Of a DNA stretch of 64,000 nucleotides, positions 57,255 to 64,000 are shown in pieces. Each line of letters opens with the position of its first letter. The first letter of the stretch is position 1. The DNA is taken from contig NZ_CABHXX010000069.1 of assembly GCF_902170565.1 (NCBI RefSeq), positions 62,001-126,000 of the forward strand. Direction: 5' to 3'. The notes beneath the pieces are model-generated. The model searched no databases, was not told the origin of the DNA, and saw nothing but the letters and a program-made list of their open reading frames with translations. This stretch comes from Yersinia thracica. Lineage in GTDB: Bacteria; Pseudomonadota; Gammaproteobacteria; Enterobacterales; Enterobacteriaceae. Made by a program: the position numbers and the translations under genes.

Positions 57255-57282
57255 AAAAGGCGACCTGAAAAGGCCGCCTTTT
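57255..57282. terminator. Bidirectional terminator between uspB and pitA
   Basis: AAAAGGCG pairs with CGCCTTTT, continued after one mismatch by CC/GG, with T-runs at both sides. It separates the convergent genes. Confidence 0.88.
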
Positions 57283-57319
57283 ACTTTACTCAAATTCGAG
57301 TATTACTGTTTCGCTGGAT

Positions 57320-58816
57320 TTAGATAAACTTCAACGCTATCCAGTACAACCCACCGGAAAGAAGAATAGAGATTGGCAAGGTTAATACCCACGCCAACAT
57401 AATGTTCTTCACCGTCTTACTCTGCACACCACCACCATCCACCAACATGGTGCCGGCAACAGCTGAAGAGAGCACTTGAGTTGTCGATACTGGCATACCG
57501 GTATAACTTGCAATACCGATGGAGACCGCCGCAGTCATCTGGGCAGAAACCCCTTGCGCGTAGGTCATGCCTTTCTTACCGATTTTTTCACCGATAGTCA
57601 CTGCCACACGTTTCCAGCCGATCATAGTACCCAAAGACAGGGCCAGAGCGACGGCAACGATAATCCAGGTTGGCGCATATTCCACAGTTTCTAACAAATC
57701 TGTACGCAGATTATTGAGGAAACGGCGGTCTTCAGCACTGGTTTCTGGCAGTTTGGCAACAGTCCCAGCGGTTTCTGCAACACACATCAACAAGCGACGC
57801 ATATGGCTACGTTGATCGACCGTCAGGTCGTCATAGCTTTGCAGATTCGCCAACAGTGCCTGTGCATTATCAATCGCTATCATGGCGCGTGAGCTATCAC
57901 AGTGGAACTGTGCCGGTGTATTCGGCAATGTCTCTGGTGTCGGTACCAGTGGCTTCAGCGCAACAGCATGAGGTAATACTTCAACATGCTGCTGATAATA
58001 TTGTTGCAGATGAGTCACTGCATCGCGGGTGCGGGCAATATCATAGCCGGTTGCATTCATATTCACGACGAATCCAGCGGGAGCCACGCCAATTAACACC
58101 AGCATGATCAAGCCAATCCCTTTCTGACCATCGTTAGCGCCGTGAGAGAAACTCACGCCAATAGCCGATATGATCAGTGCTGTACGGGTCCAGAATGGCG
58201 GTTTACGTTTACCGTCTTTCTTTTCACGTTCCGCAGGTGTCAAGTGAATACGTTGCTGCTTTTTGGTTCCGTTCCAGTAACGACGTAACAGGAACACCAT
58301 CAAACCGGCAATAACCAAACCCACAATCGGGGATAAGATTAATGACAGGAAGATTTGAATCATCTTAGGAACGTTCAGCGCATCAACAACAGATGTGCTG
58401 GTCATTAATGCATTGGTTAAACCAATACCGATGATTGCACCAATCAGCGTGTGCGAACTGGAGGCGGGGATACCGAAAAACCACGTGCCCAAATTCCAGA
58501 TGATCGCCGCCAACAGCATAGAGAAGACCATCGCCAACCCATGTGCTGAACTGACATTTAATAGCAGATCAGTAGGCAATAAGTGAACAATGGCATAAGC
58601 CACGCTCAAACCGCCCAGCATCACGCCGAGGAAGTTAAACACCCCTGCCATCACGACAGCCACCTGTGAACGCATGGCGCGGGTATAAATTACGGTTGCA
58701 ACCGCATTGGCTGTGTCATGAAAACCATTGATGGCTTCGTAAAACAGCACAAACAACAAAGCAAGAACTAACATTAGGCCGGTATGGAAATCCAGGCCAG
58801 CGAAAAGATGCAGCAT
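57320..58816 (-). CDS. pitA: Low-affinity inorganic phosphate transporter PitA
   Basis: PitA is a symporter of neutral metal-phosphate complexes with a proton. The 498 residues (E. coli 499) include about ten helices in two PHO4 repeats. The repeat motif GANDxxNA-like sequence is [17 protein letters not shown] in the first half and [15 protein letters not shown] in the second. A long hydrophilic loop occupies residues about 260-370. Constitutive expression is usual. Start ATG 58816. Confidence 0.96.
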   Translation of the reverse strand: MLHLFAGLDFHTGLMLVLALLFVLFYEAINGFHDTANAVATVIYTRAMRSQVAVVMAGVFNFLGVMLGGLSVAYAIVHLLPTDLLLNVSSAHGLAMVFSMLLAAIIWNLGTWFFGIPASSSHTLIGAIIGIGLTNALMTSTSVVDALNVPKMIQIFLSLILSPIVGLVIAGLMVFLLRRYWNGTKKQQRIHLTPAEREKKDGKRKPPFWTRTALIISAIGVSFSHGANDGQKGIGLIMLVLIGVAPAGFVVNMNATGYDIARTRDAVTHLQQYYQQHVEVLPHAVALKPLVPTPETLPNTPAQFHCDSSRAMIAIDNAQALLANLQSYDDLTVDQRSHMRRLLMCVAETAGTVAKLPETSAEDRRFLNNLRTDLLETVEYAPTWIIVAVALALSLGTMIGWKRVAVTIGEKIGKKGMTYAQGVSAQMTAAVSIGIASYTGMPVSTTQVLSSAVAGTMLVDGGGVQSKTVKNIMLAWVLTLPISILLSGGLYWIALKFI

Positions 58817-59127
58817 AAGCGTTACGCCAGTTTGTGGACATGAACGCGGCGCATTATCAGTGACAATGGGGGGTGGGGAAAAGGAAAATATGACCTTTTT
58901 TTGACATGACCGCAGATGAATTCGTCTTCTTGAGCAACATATGCATGTTATATCAGCAGGTTACTTAGTTTTACCGTATGAGACATTTTCTTACTATAGC
59001 TTCCTGTCAGCGGGCGACTTACAATCTCCCGCCGCTAATTTATCAGTTGAATGAATAAATAGTATGCGGATTGGCGGCAAAGTGAACAATTTTGCAGTAA
59101 TGATGATTTTACTCAGTGAGGCCCAGT
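58817..59127. other. Divergent pitA-yhiN intergenic region
   Basis: This region of 311 bases has no gene. It must hold both promoters, but no clear named site is visible. Confidence 0.5.
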
Positions 59128-60330
59128 GTGGAACAGTTTGATGTGGTAGTGATAGGTGCAGGTGCTGCGGGCTTATTTTGTGCGGCTCAGGCCGGACAAG
59201 CTGGGTGCCGGGTATTGTTGGTTGATAATGGCAAAAAAGCAGGGCGCAAGATACTGATGTCCGGCGGTGGCCGCTGTAACTTCACCAATATGTTTGTCGA
59301 ACCCGCAGCCTATCTCTCACAAAACCCTCATTTTTGTAAATCTGCTTTGGCGCGTTACACCCAATGGGATTTCATTGATTTGATGAATCGCTACAATATT
59401 GCCTGGCATGAGAAAACACTGGGGCAACTGTTTTGTGATGATTCTGCCCAACAAGTGGTCGAGCTTTTGCTGAAAGAGTGCGAATTGGGGCAAGTTACGA
59501 TTCGATTACGCAGCGATATTCTGTCAGTTGAAAAAAATGATGCCGGTTTCTTATTGCAGATTAATGATGTGAAAGTGAGTGTTCACTCACTGGTGGTGGC
59601 TTCAGGTGGGCTGTCTATGCCGGGATTAGGCGCCTCTCCATTTGGCTATAAACTGGCAGAGCAGTTTGGCTTGAAAGTTTTGCCGACGCGCGCGGCTTTA
59701 GTCCCATTCACTTTACATAAGCCTTTGTTGGAGCACCTGCAAACACTTTCCGGTGTTTCAGTACCGGCGGTAGTGACGGCAGAGAATGGTGTCAGTTTCC
59801 GTGAGAGCATTTTATTTACCCATCGTGGCCTTTCTGGCCCGGCCATTTTACAACTTTCAAGCTATTGGCAAGCTGGCGAGTATGTGAGCATTAACTTACT
59901 TCCTGACACTGACTTAGAGACTTTCCTCAATAATGAGCGGCTAGCCCATCCCAATCAGACCTTAAAAAATACATTGGCTCAGTTGCTCCCTAAGCGGTTG
60001 GTGGAATGCCTCCAGATGTTGGAGCAACTGCCGGATGTCACCTTGAAACAATTAAATGCGCCGCAGCAGGCCGCGTTAGTGGCCAATTTGCAACAATGGC
60101 GCGTGCAGCCTAATGGAACGGAAGGTTACCGTACTGCTGAAGTGACAATTGGTGGCGTAGATACTCAAGAGCTCTCCTCCAAGACGATGGAGGCCCATAA
60201 AGTGCCAGGGTTATACTTTATTGGCGAGGTTGTTGATGTGACCGGCTGGTTAGGGGGCTATAACTTCCAATGGGCCTGGAGCTCAGCCTGGGCCTGTGCG
60301 CAGGCATTGGCGGCTGTGCAGAGACAATAA
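59128..60330 (+). CDS. yhiN: FAD-dependent oxidoreductase YhiN, 3' end replaced by transposon terminus
   Basis: This HI0933-family flavoprotein has 400 residues, the same as E. coli YhiN. The FAD motif is VVIGAGAAGLFCAAQAG, with KAGRKILMSGGGRCNFTN and the C-terminal GWLGGYNFQWAWSSAWACAQ. GTG 59128 with GAGG spaced 6 is the start; GTG 59116 is an upstream alternative. The substrate is unknown. After ALAA the last four codons (Val-Gln-Arg-Gln) and the TAA come from the end of a Tn7-like element, where E. coli has a different tail after the same CAQ. The insertion therefore keeps the gene full length, a common habit of TnsD-guided elements at conserved 3' ends. Confidence 0.93.
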   Translation: MEQFDVVVIGAGAAGLFCAAQAGQAGCRVLLVDNGKKAGRKILMSGGGRCNFTNMFVEPAAYLSQNPHFCKSALARYTQWDFIDLMNRYNIAWHEKTLGQLFCDDSAQQVVELLLKECELGQVTIRLRSDILSVEKNDAGFLLQINDVKVSVHSLVVASGGLSMPGLGASPFGYKLAEQFGLKVLPTRAALVPFTLHKPLLEHLQTLSGVSVPAVVTAENGVSFRESILFTHRGLSGPAILQLSSYWQAGEYVSINLLPDTDLETFLNNERLAHPNQTLKNTLAQLLPKRLVECLQMLEQLPDVTLKQLNAPQQAALVANLQQWRVQPNGTEGYRTAEVTIGGVDTQELSSKTMEAHKVPGLYFIGEVVDVTGWLGGYNFQWAWSSAWACAQALAAVQRQ

Positions 60331-60400
60331 AGTTTGTCCGTTAGCACTAAAGTTTGTCCCTTAGCTCATTTTTGGACAATAAAGTTTGTCCACTAAAGTT
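60323..60400. repeat. TnsB-binding repeats of the Tn7-like end
   Basis: Sites resembling the Tn7 unit GACAATAAAGTC occur at 60323-60339 (GACAATAAAGTTTGTCC), 60344-60360 (GCACTAAAGTTTGTCCC), 60374-60391 (GGACAATAAAGTTTGTCC) and partly at 60392-60400 (ACTAAAGTT). All have the same orientation. The units contain an inner GGACAA/TTGTCC inverted repeat. The dense spacing suits an R-type end, and the region should also hold the tns promoter. Confidence 0.85.
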
Positions 60401-60444
60401 AAGTAGGCTAAATTTTGTACAGGCCAGATGATTTTGGATACTGT

Positions 60445-61272
60445 ATGGGACAAAGCAGAAAACTCGAAACTCTTGAAGACTATAAAAGGGCTTTAAAAGG
60501 GAAGTATGGAATTGGTGAAGGAGCTGACTACAAGCCGTGGCTCAGAGTTCAGGATGTAAAATCTCAAGGTATCCGCTCTCAAGTCTATGGCAGAAAAGTT
60601 CGCAGAGTACACCACCTGCTATCTTCTTTAGAAAGTGAGTTATTTTATCTGTCTGAATTTAGTGATGTTGTCATAGATATCCGAGAACAGTTCCCATTAT
60701 TACCATTGAATTTATCGCATAAAATCGCCAAAACGATAGGTGTTAAACACCCTTCTCATCCCGTTACTAATGAATCAATTATAATTACTACCGATTTTCT
60801 ACTTACTATTCAGTCCAGTAACGGTATTCAATACCAAGCCATATCAGTCAAACCAGAAAGCGAAACTAACAATCAGCGCTCACTCGAAAAAATCGATATT
60901 GAACGTATTTGGTGGGAACTGCTTGGTATTAATTTTAAATTATATATCGGCAACAAATTAACACGAGCACAAAGCCGAAACATTAGCTGGGCAACATCGC
61001 CATTTCGTGAACAGTTGGCGATTTTCTCTGATGTTCAAGTTGAGCAAGCATTGTATGTGTTAAGAGTTGGAAAAAATTTTATTCATGAAATCTGTGATTG
61101 TTTTATACGTGAGAAAATTGTGTCGCATTTAGAAGCATTAACATTATTGCGATATCTTATTGCAGATAGGTTCATCGAGGTTGACTTATCCTTCAACATT
61201 GAAGAGGCTGGTATCCTAGACATTACCCAAGTGCTGTTAAATCAGAGAGATGTGGGAAATGGAAATTGCTAA
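60445..61272 (+). CDS. tnsA: TnsA endonuclease
   Basis: TnsA is the restriction-enzyme-like subunit that cuts the 5' ends of the element, making Tn7-type cut-and-paste possible. The 275 residues from ATG 60445 match Tn7 TnsA (273). E63 in HHLLSSLES, D117 in TTDFLL and K136 in AISVKPE match the catalytic E63, D114 and K132 of Tn7. The position of Gln130 is Ser here. IREQFPLLPL and SLEKIDIER are also conserved. An upstream TTG at 60415 would run into the TnsB-site region and add non-homologous residues. It overlaps tnsB by 23 bases. Confidence 0.93.
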   Translation: MGQSRKLETLEDYKRALKGKYGIGEGADYKPWLRVQDVKSQGIRSQVYGRKVRRVHHLLSSLESELFYLSEFSDVVIDIREQFPLLPLNLSHKIAKTIGVKHPSHPVTNESIIITTDFLLTIQSSNGIQYQAISVKPESETNNQRSLEKIDIERIWWELLGINFKLYIGNKLTRAQSRNISWATSPFREQLAIFSDVQVEQALYVLRVGKNFIHEICDCFIREKIVSHLEALTLLRYLIADRFIEVDLSFNIEEAGILDITQVLLNQRDVGNGNC

Positions 61273-63379
61273 GAACTCTGTTTGGAGCTTCAAAGGCGCA
61301 GAAGATTTATCTGATGGGAAATATCGGGTCATTGAAATATTGGATGATATTGATTGTATTTTATTATTTTCACTAAATAGCACATCACCAACCGAAAGAC
61401 CAAGAGCAACTCTTCTCTCTTATTTTATTCAGCAGGTTAAAAATAGACATGTTTCAACGGATACTTATCTTTTACCGGTTTACTTACTCGTTGGTGAAGA
61501 GGAAATAACTGAGGCGCATAAAATTAGAAGAGATAAAAATTATAATTTAATTAATTATTTGATTTCTGATAAAAAATTTTTATTTGATTACGCGACTAAG
61601 GAAAGAGTTAACTATTTAACTGAACATGCATTAAAAAATAACACTAATAGTAAGATGATTGCTAGACTTCTTACTAGATACTGGCGTTATGGTCAGGAAA
61701 AAATGTCGATGCTTTCAGCGTTTTCTTTTAGTGGTGCAGCTGGGAAAGTTCGCCAACTAAATAAAAAACCTCTGGGGGCACCTAAGACTTCTAGAACATT
61801 ATCTGTAGAGAGGTCGGAAAAATATATATTAGGCAGTGCAGATAAAGATAAAATTAGTAAAGCATTAAAGAAATACTTTCTCAAAAAAAATGGTTTAACA
61901 CTATCAAAAACATACAAGTCCATGCTTAGAGATTACTTTTCTGATGAAATTCGTTTAGCTGATGCCAAAGGATGTTCTCCGCATATTCCAACCCAAAAAC
62001 AATTTAATTACTGGACAAAAAAGTTGTTTTCAAAGGATCAGATAATTCTGGCGAGAACGACAGAAAATGATTATTTGCGTAATAAAAGAGGAGTGCTAGG
62101 GAGTGTCACTCAAGCATCTATGTTCCCAGGGAGCTTTTACGAAATTGATGCTACCGTCGCTGATGTACATATCGTATCTGAATTTGGGGCACAATATCTT
62201 TTAGGCAGACCGACAATATACGTCATTGTAGATAGAGCAAGTCGCATGATCGTTGGGTTACATGTTTCTCTTTTTCATGCATCTTGGCGCGCAGCAAGAC
62301 AAGCTCTTGCGAATTGTTTTTTACCAAAAAAAGATTATTGTCAGCAGTTTGGAATTGAAATTGATGAATCAGAATGGCCATGTGCTCATATTCCCCAGTC
62401 TTTAGTATGTGACAATGGAGAAATGATTGGTTTGAAGCCAAATCAAGTAGTTACTCCTATGACAGAACTAAAGTTCACGCCCCCTTACCGTCCCGATTGC
62501 AAAGGTGTTGTCGAAAAGCGTTTCGACATTTTAAATAAAGATGTTATTCATGACCTTCTTGGTTCGACAAGAGGTGGACAAATTGTTAGGGGGAGTAGAG
62601 ATCCTAGGAAAGACTCAATATATACTTTAAGCCAATTAACTGTTCATCTGATTCAAGCTGTTTTAGAGCATAATCGCTCCATTATTAATGATCTTGCCCA
62701 GACAAGCTCATTGCTTATAGAAAATGACCTTTCGCCAACGCCAATAAATTATTGGAAAATCCATCTAATAAAACATAGACATGCACTTAAATCTTCCGAT
62801 AAAAATGAGGTCATTTCTCGGCTGCTTCCACCTGCGGAAGTTAGCATGACTAGGAGTGGAATTCATTACAATGGCTTATATTACTTTTGTGAGCAGGTTG
62901 AACAATTAAACCTTGCTTCTATTGCCAGAACATCGGGGCGTTGGCGTTTACATGCACGAATTGATGAGAACACTACAGATTATATCTATGTCCGTCTGGA
63001 TAAAAATAAAGATTTTACCAAGTGTACTCTTTTACCTCGCAGCAAAATGTTAGAGGGGAAGAGCATGGTGGAAGCTGAATTTCTTCAAGACTGGCTTGAT
63101 GTCAAACGGGAATTAAGCCCTATAACAGTTACGTCGATCGATGATCATAAACGACGTAAAAAAATGAAAAAAGATGCCAAACGAGTTCGTCTGCTTTCAT
63201 TACCCTCTATTAACGAAAGAGTAAGGGATATTCGGCAGCATCGTGCTGAGGAGATAATAGCTACGACTAATGCATTGAGTGAAGATAAGCTATCCTCAGG
63301 GGGAGCTGAAGATAAATCAGCCTATATTTGTGACTTTGTCAAAGTCCTGCCGAGAAGAAAAAAAGGGGGGACGGAATAA
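61250..63379 (+). CDS. tnsB: TnsB DDE transposase
   Basis: TnsB binds the transposon ends and performs 3' cleavage and strand transfer. It has 709 residues, against 702 in Tn7. The RNase H-fold core carries the full DDE triad: D300 in YEIDATVAD, D388 in LVCDNGE and E422 in GVVEKRF. The N-terminal third should bind the end repeats; a Mu-type C-terminal beta-barrel follows the core, and the basic tail (RRKKMKKDAKRVR) probably contacts TnsC. ATG 61250 or 61259 begins within tnsA. The gene is 2 bases from tnsC. Nothing suggests inactivation. Confidence 0.95.
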   Translation: MWEMEIAKNSVWSFKGAEDLSDGKYRVIEILDDIDCILLFSLNSTSPTERPRATLLSYFIQQVKNRHVSTDTYLLPVYLLVGEEEITEAHKIRRDKNYNLINYLISDKKFLFDYATKERVNYLTEHALKNNTNSKMIARLLTRYWRYGQEKMSMLSAFSFSGAAGKVRQLNKKPLGAPKTSRTLSVERSEKYILGSADKDKISKALKKYFLKKNGLTLSKTYKSMLRDYFSDEIRLADAKGCSPHIPTQKQFNYWTKKLFSKDQIILARTTENDYLRNKRGVLGSVTQASMFPGSFYEIDATVADVHIVSEFGAQYLLGRPTIYVIVDRASRMIVGLHVSLFHASWRAARQALANCFLPKKDYCQQFGIEIDESEWPCAHIPQSLVCDNGEMIGLKPNQVVTPMTELKFTPPYRPDCKGVVEKRFDILNKDVIHDLLGSTRGGQIVRGSRDPRKDSIYTLSQLTVHLIQAVLEHNRSIINDLAQTSSLLIENDLSPTPINYWKIHLIKHRHALKSSDKNEVISRLLPPAEVSMTRSGIHYNGLYYFCEQVEQLNLASIARTSGRWRLHARIDENTTDYIYVRLDKNKDFTKCTLLPRSKMLEGKSMVEAEFLQDWLDVKRELSPITVTSIDDHKRRKKMKKDAKRVRLLSLPSINERVRDIRQHRAEEIIATTNALSEDKLSSGGAEDKSAYICDFVKVLPRRKKGGTE

Positions 63380-63381
63380 TC

Positions 63382-64000
63382 ATGAGGATTGTTAAGGCAA
63401 GCTATAACCAAGCCATTTTACCTGAGCATCAAGGAAATCCTTTGATCGAAGCGCTCCCCCCTAAAAAATCTTGGGAGGGTATGATGGATGCTTTCAGTAA
63501 CTATCCAGAAATGGCAGAGGATATTAGAGACCATACTAATCCAATGGTGCGAGAGGAATATCTCACTCGATTGAAAGAACTTAGGCAACCACTGCCAATA
63601 TATTACGATTGTTTTAGAGCGATAGAGAGGGCTTTAAAACAAGGGTATTCTGCGAAAAATCCTCTGACCCCTACGATGGCACAATATCTTCATTATCCAG
63701 TTAATGAACGTCCGCACATTGAGCCTAAAACGGGTTATTTTGTCCCAAAAGCGGAGACAATAACCCTTATAGGGGAAAGTGGAACTGGTAAAACTAGTAT
63801 GCTTGAGCAAGTTTTGAACTATTTTCCTCAAGTAATAGAACATTCATCGTATAAAGGACTGCCAGTTCAACCAAGGAGGCAAGTCGTCTGGGTTAAAGTT
63901 GACTGCCCTAGTAATTCTAGTGTGCGAGACTTATGTGAAGAGCTGCTCACTCACTTAGATCTCGCTATGCAACGAGAAAAAACGAAGTCAGCGGGAACTA
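63382..64000 (+). CDS. tnsC: TnsC AAA+ regulator, 5' part
   Basis: TnsC is the ATP-dependent matchmaker that links target selectors (TnsD/TniQ, TnsE) to TnsAB. The window contains 206 codons and no stop. NPLIEALPPK near the N terminus matches Tn7 TnsC, and the Walker A motif is GESGTGKTS (131-139, Lys137). The next strand, VVWVKVDCPSNSSV, fits the region before Walker B, which lies outside. GGGGGGACGGA upstream of ATG 63382 is a strong ribosome site. About 350 more residues are expected beyond 64000. Confidence 0.93.
   Translation, partial: MRIVKASYNQAILPEHQGNPLIEALPPKKSWEGMMDAFSNYPEMAEDIRDHTNPMVREEYLTRLKELRQPLPIYYDCFRAIERALKQGYSAKNPLTPTMAQYLHYPVNERPHIEPKTGYFVPKAETITLIGESGTGKTSMLEQVLNYFPQVIEHSSYKGLPVQPRRQVVWVKVDCPSNSSVRDLCEELLTHLDLAMQREKTKSAGT

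Larger units (their letters stand above)
60315..64000 (+). mobile_element. Tn7-like transposon, tnsA-proximal end (continues beyond window)
   Basis: The end begins TGTGCAGAGACAATAAAG, closely like the Tn7 terminus TGTGGGCGGACAATAAAG. It is followed by repeated TnsB-type sites and by tnsA, tnsB and tnsC in the Tn7 order, all reading inward. By analogy this is the R end, the one nearest tnsA. Composition is clearly more AT-rich than the upstream core. The five bases before TGT are GCGGC, the expected length of a target duplication, but the other end is outside the window. The yhiN site has, to my recollection, been described for the Tn7 relative Tn6230; this needs checking. Confidence 0.9.

Noticed and set aside
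1-64000. CRISPR array
   Set aside because: No series of regularly spaced direct repeats was seen; the only repeated units are the TnsB sites and the two ERIC-type elements.

Overview
The window looks like the chromosome of a Yersinia species of the Y. enterocolitica type. This is inferred from gene order and protein resemblance only; no database was searched. The backbone follows the E. coli 76-79 min region (eptB, uhp, dpp, bcs, dctA, yhjJ, kdgK, pdeH, yhjG, cdh, yhjD, gor, rlmJ, prlC, rsmJ, gdhA, uspA, uspB, pitA, yhiN). It also carries pectin genes, two ERIC-type palindromic repeats and an intact cellulose cluster.

Positions 1-6000 hold the 3' end of ohr, the lipopolysaccharide phosphoethanolamine transferase eptB, the sugar-phosphate signalling genes uhpABC without an adjacent uhpT, and a tRNA-Pro(UGG). 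From 6290 to 10864 there is an AT-rich island: a two-partner secretion locus with one TpsB transporter flanked by two unusually short TpsA-like exoproteins. The dppABCDF dipeptide importer occupies 11531-17228.

Positions 17557-33396 are a complete cellulose module: bcsG-bcsF-bcsE on the minus strand and bcsR-bcsQ-bcsA-bcsB-bcsZ-bcsC on the plus strand. An EAL phosphodiesterase lacking a GGDEF domain follows. A pectin insert (kdgM porin and periplasmic pectate lyase) sits under a KdgR-like operator, and kdgK further on has a second one. Between them lie dctA and yhjJ. pdeH at 41781 has a near-consensus flagellar sigma-28 promoter. BcsA (PilZ), BcsE (GIL), the GGDEF-less phosphodiesterase and PdeH together make this stretch rich in c-di-GMP functions.

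Positions 42689-59127 are housekeeping genes: AsmA-like yhjG, cdh, yhjD, gor, rlmJ, prlC, rsmJ, gdhA, uspA, uspB and pitA. An RTX serralysin-type metalloprotease without a neighbouring type I exporter is inserted between rsmJ and gdhA.

The most notable feature is at the right edge. A Tn7-like transposon is inserted in the last codons of yhiN. Its terminal TGT is at 60315, followed by about four TnsB-type repeats and then tnsA, tnsB and the start of tnsC, which runs off the window. The transposon end supplies the last four codons and the stop of yhiN. Target-selection genes and cargo lie beyond position 64000, so any new system carried by the element cannot be judged here.
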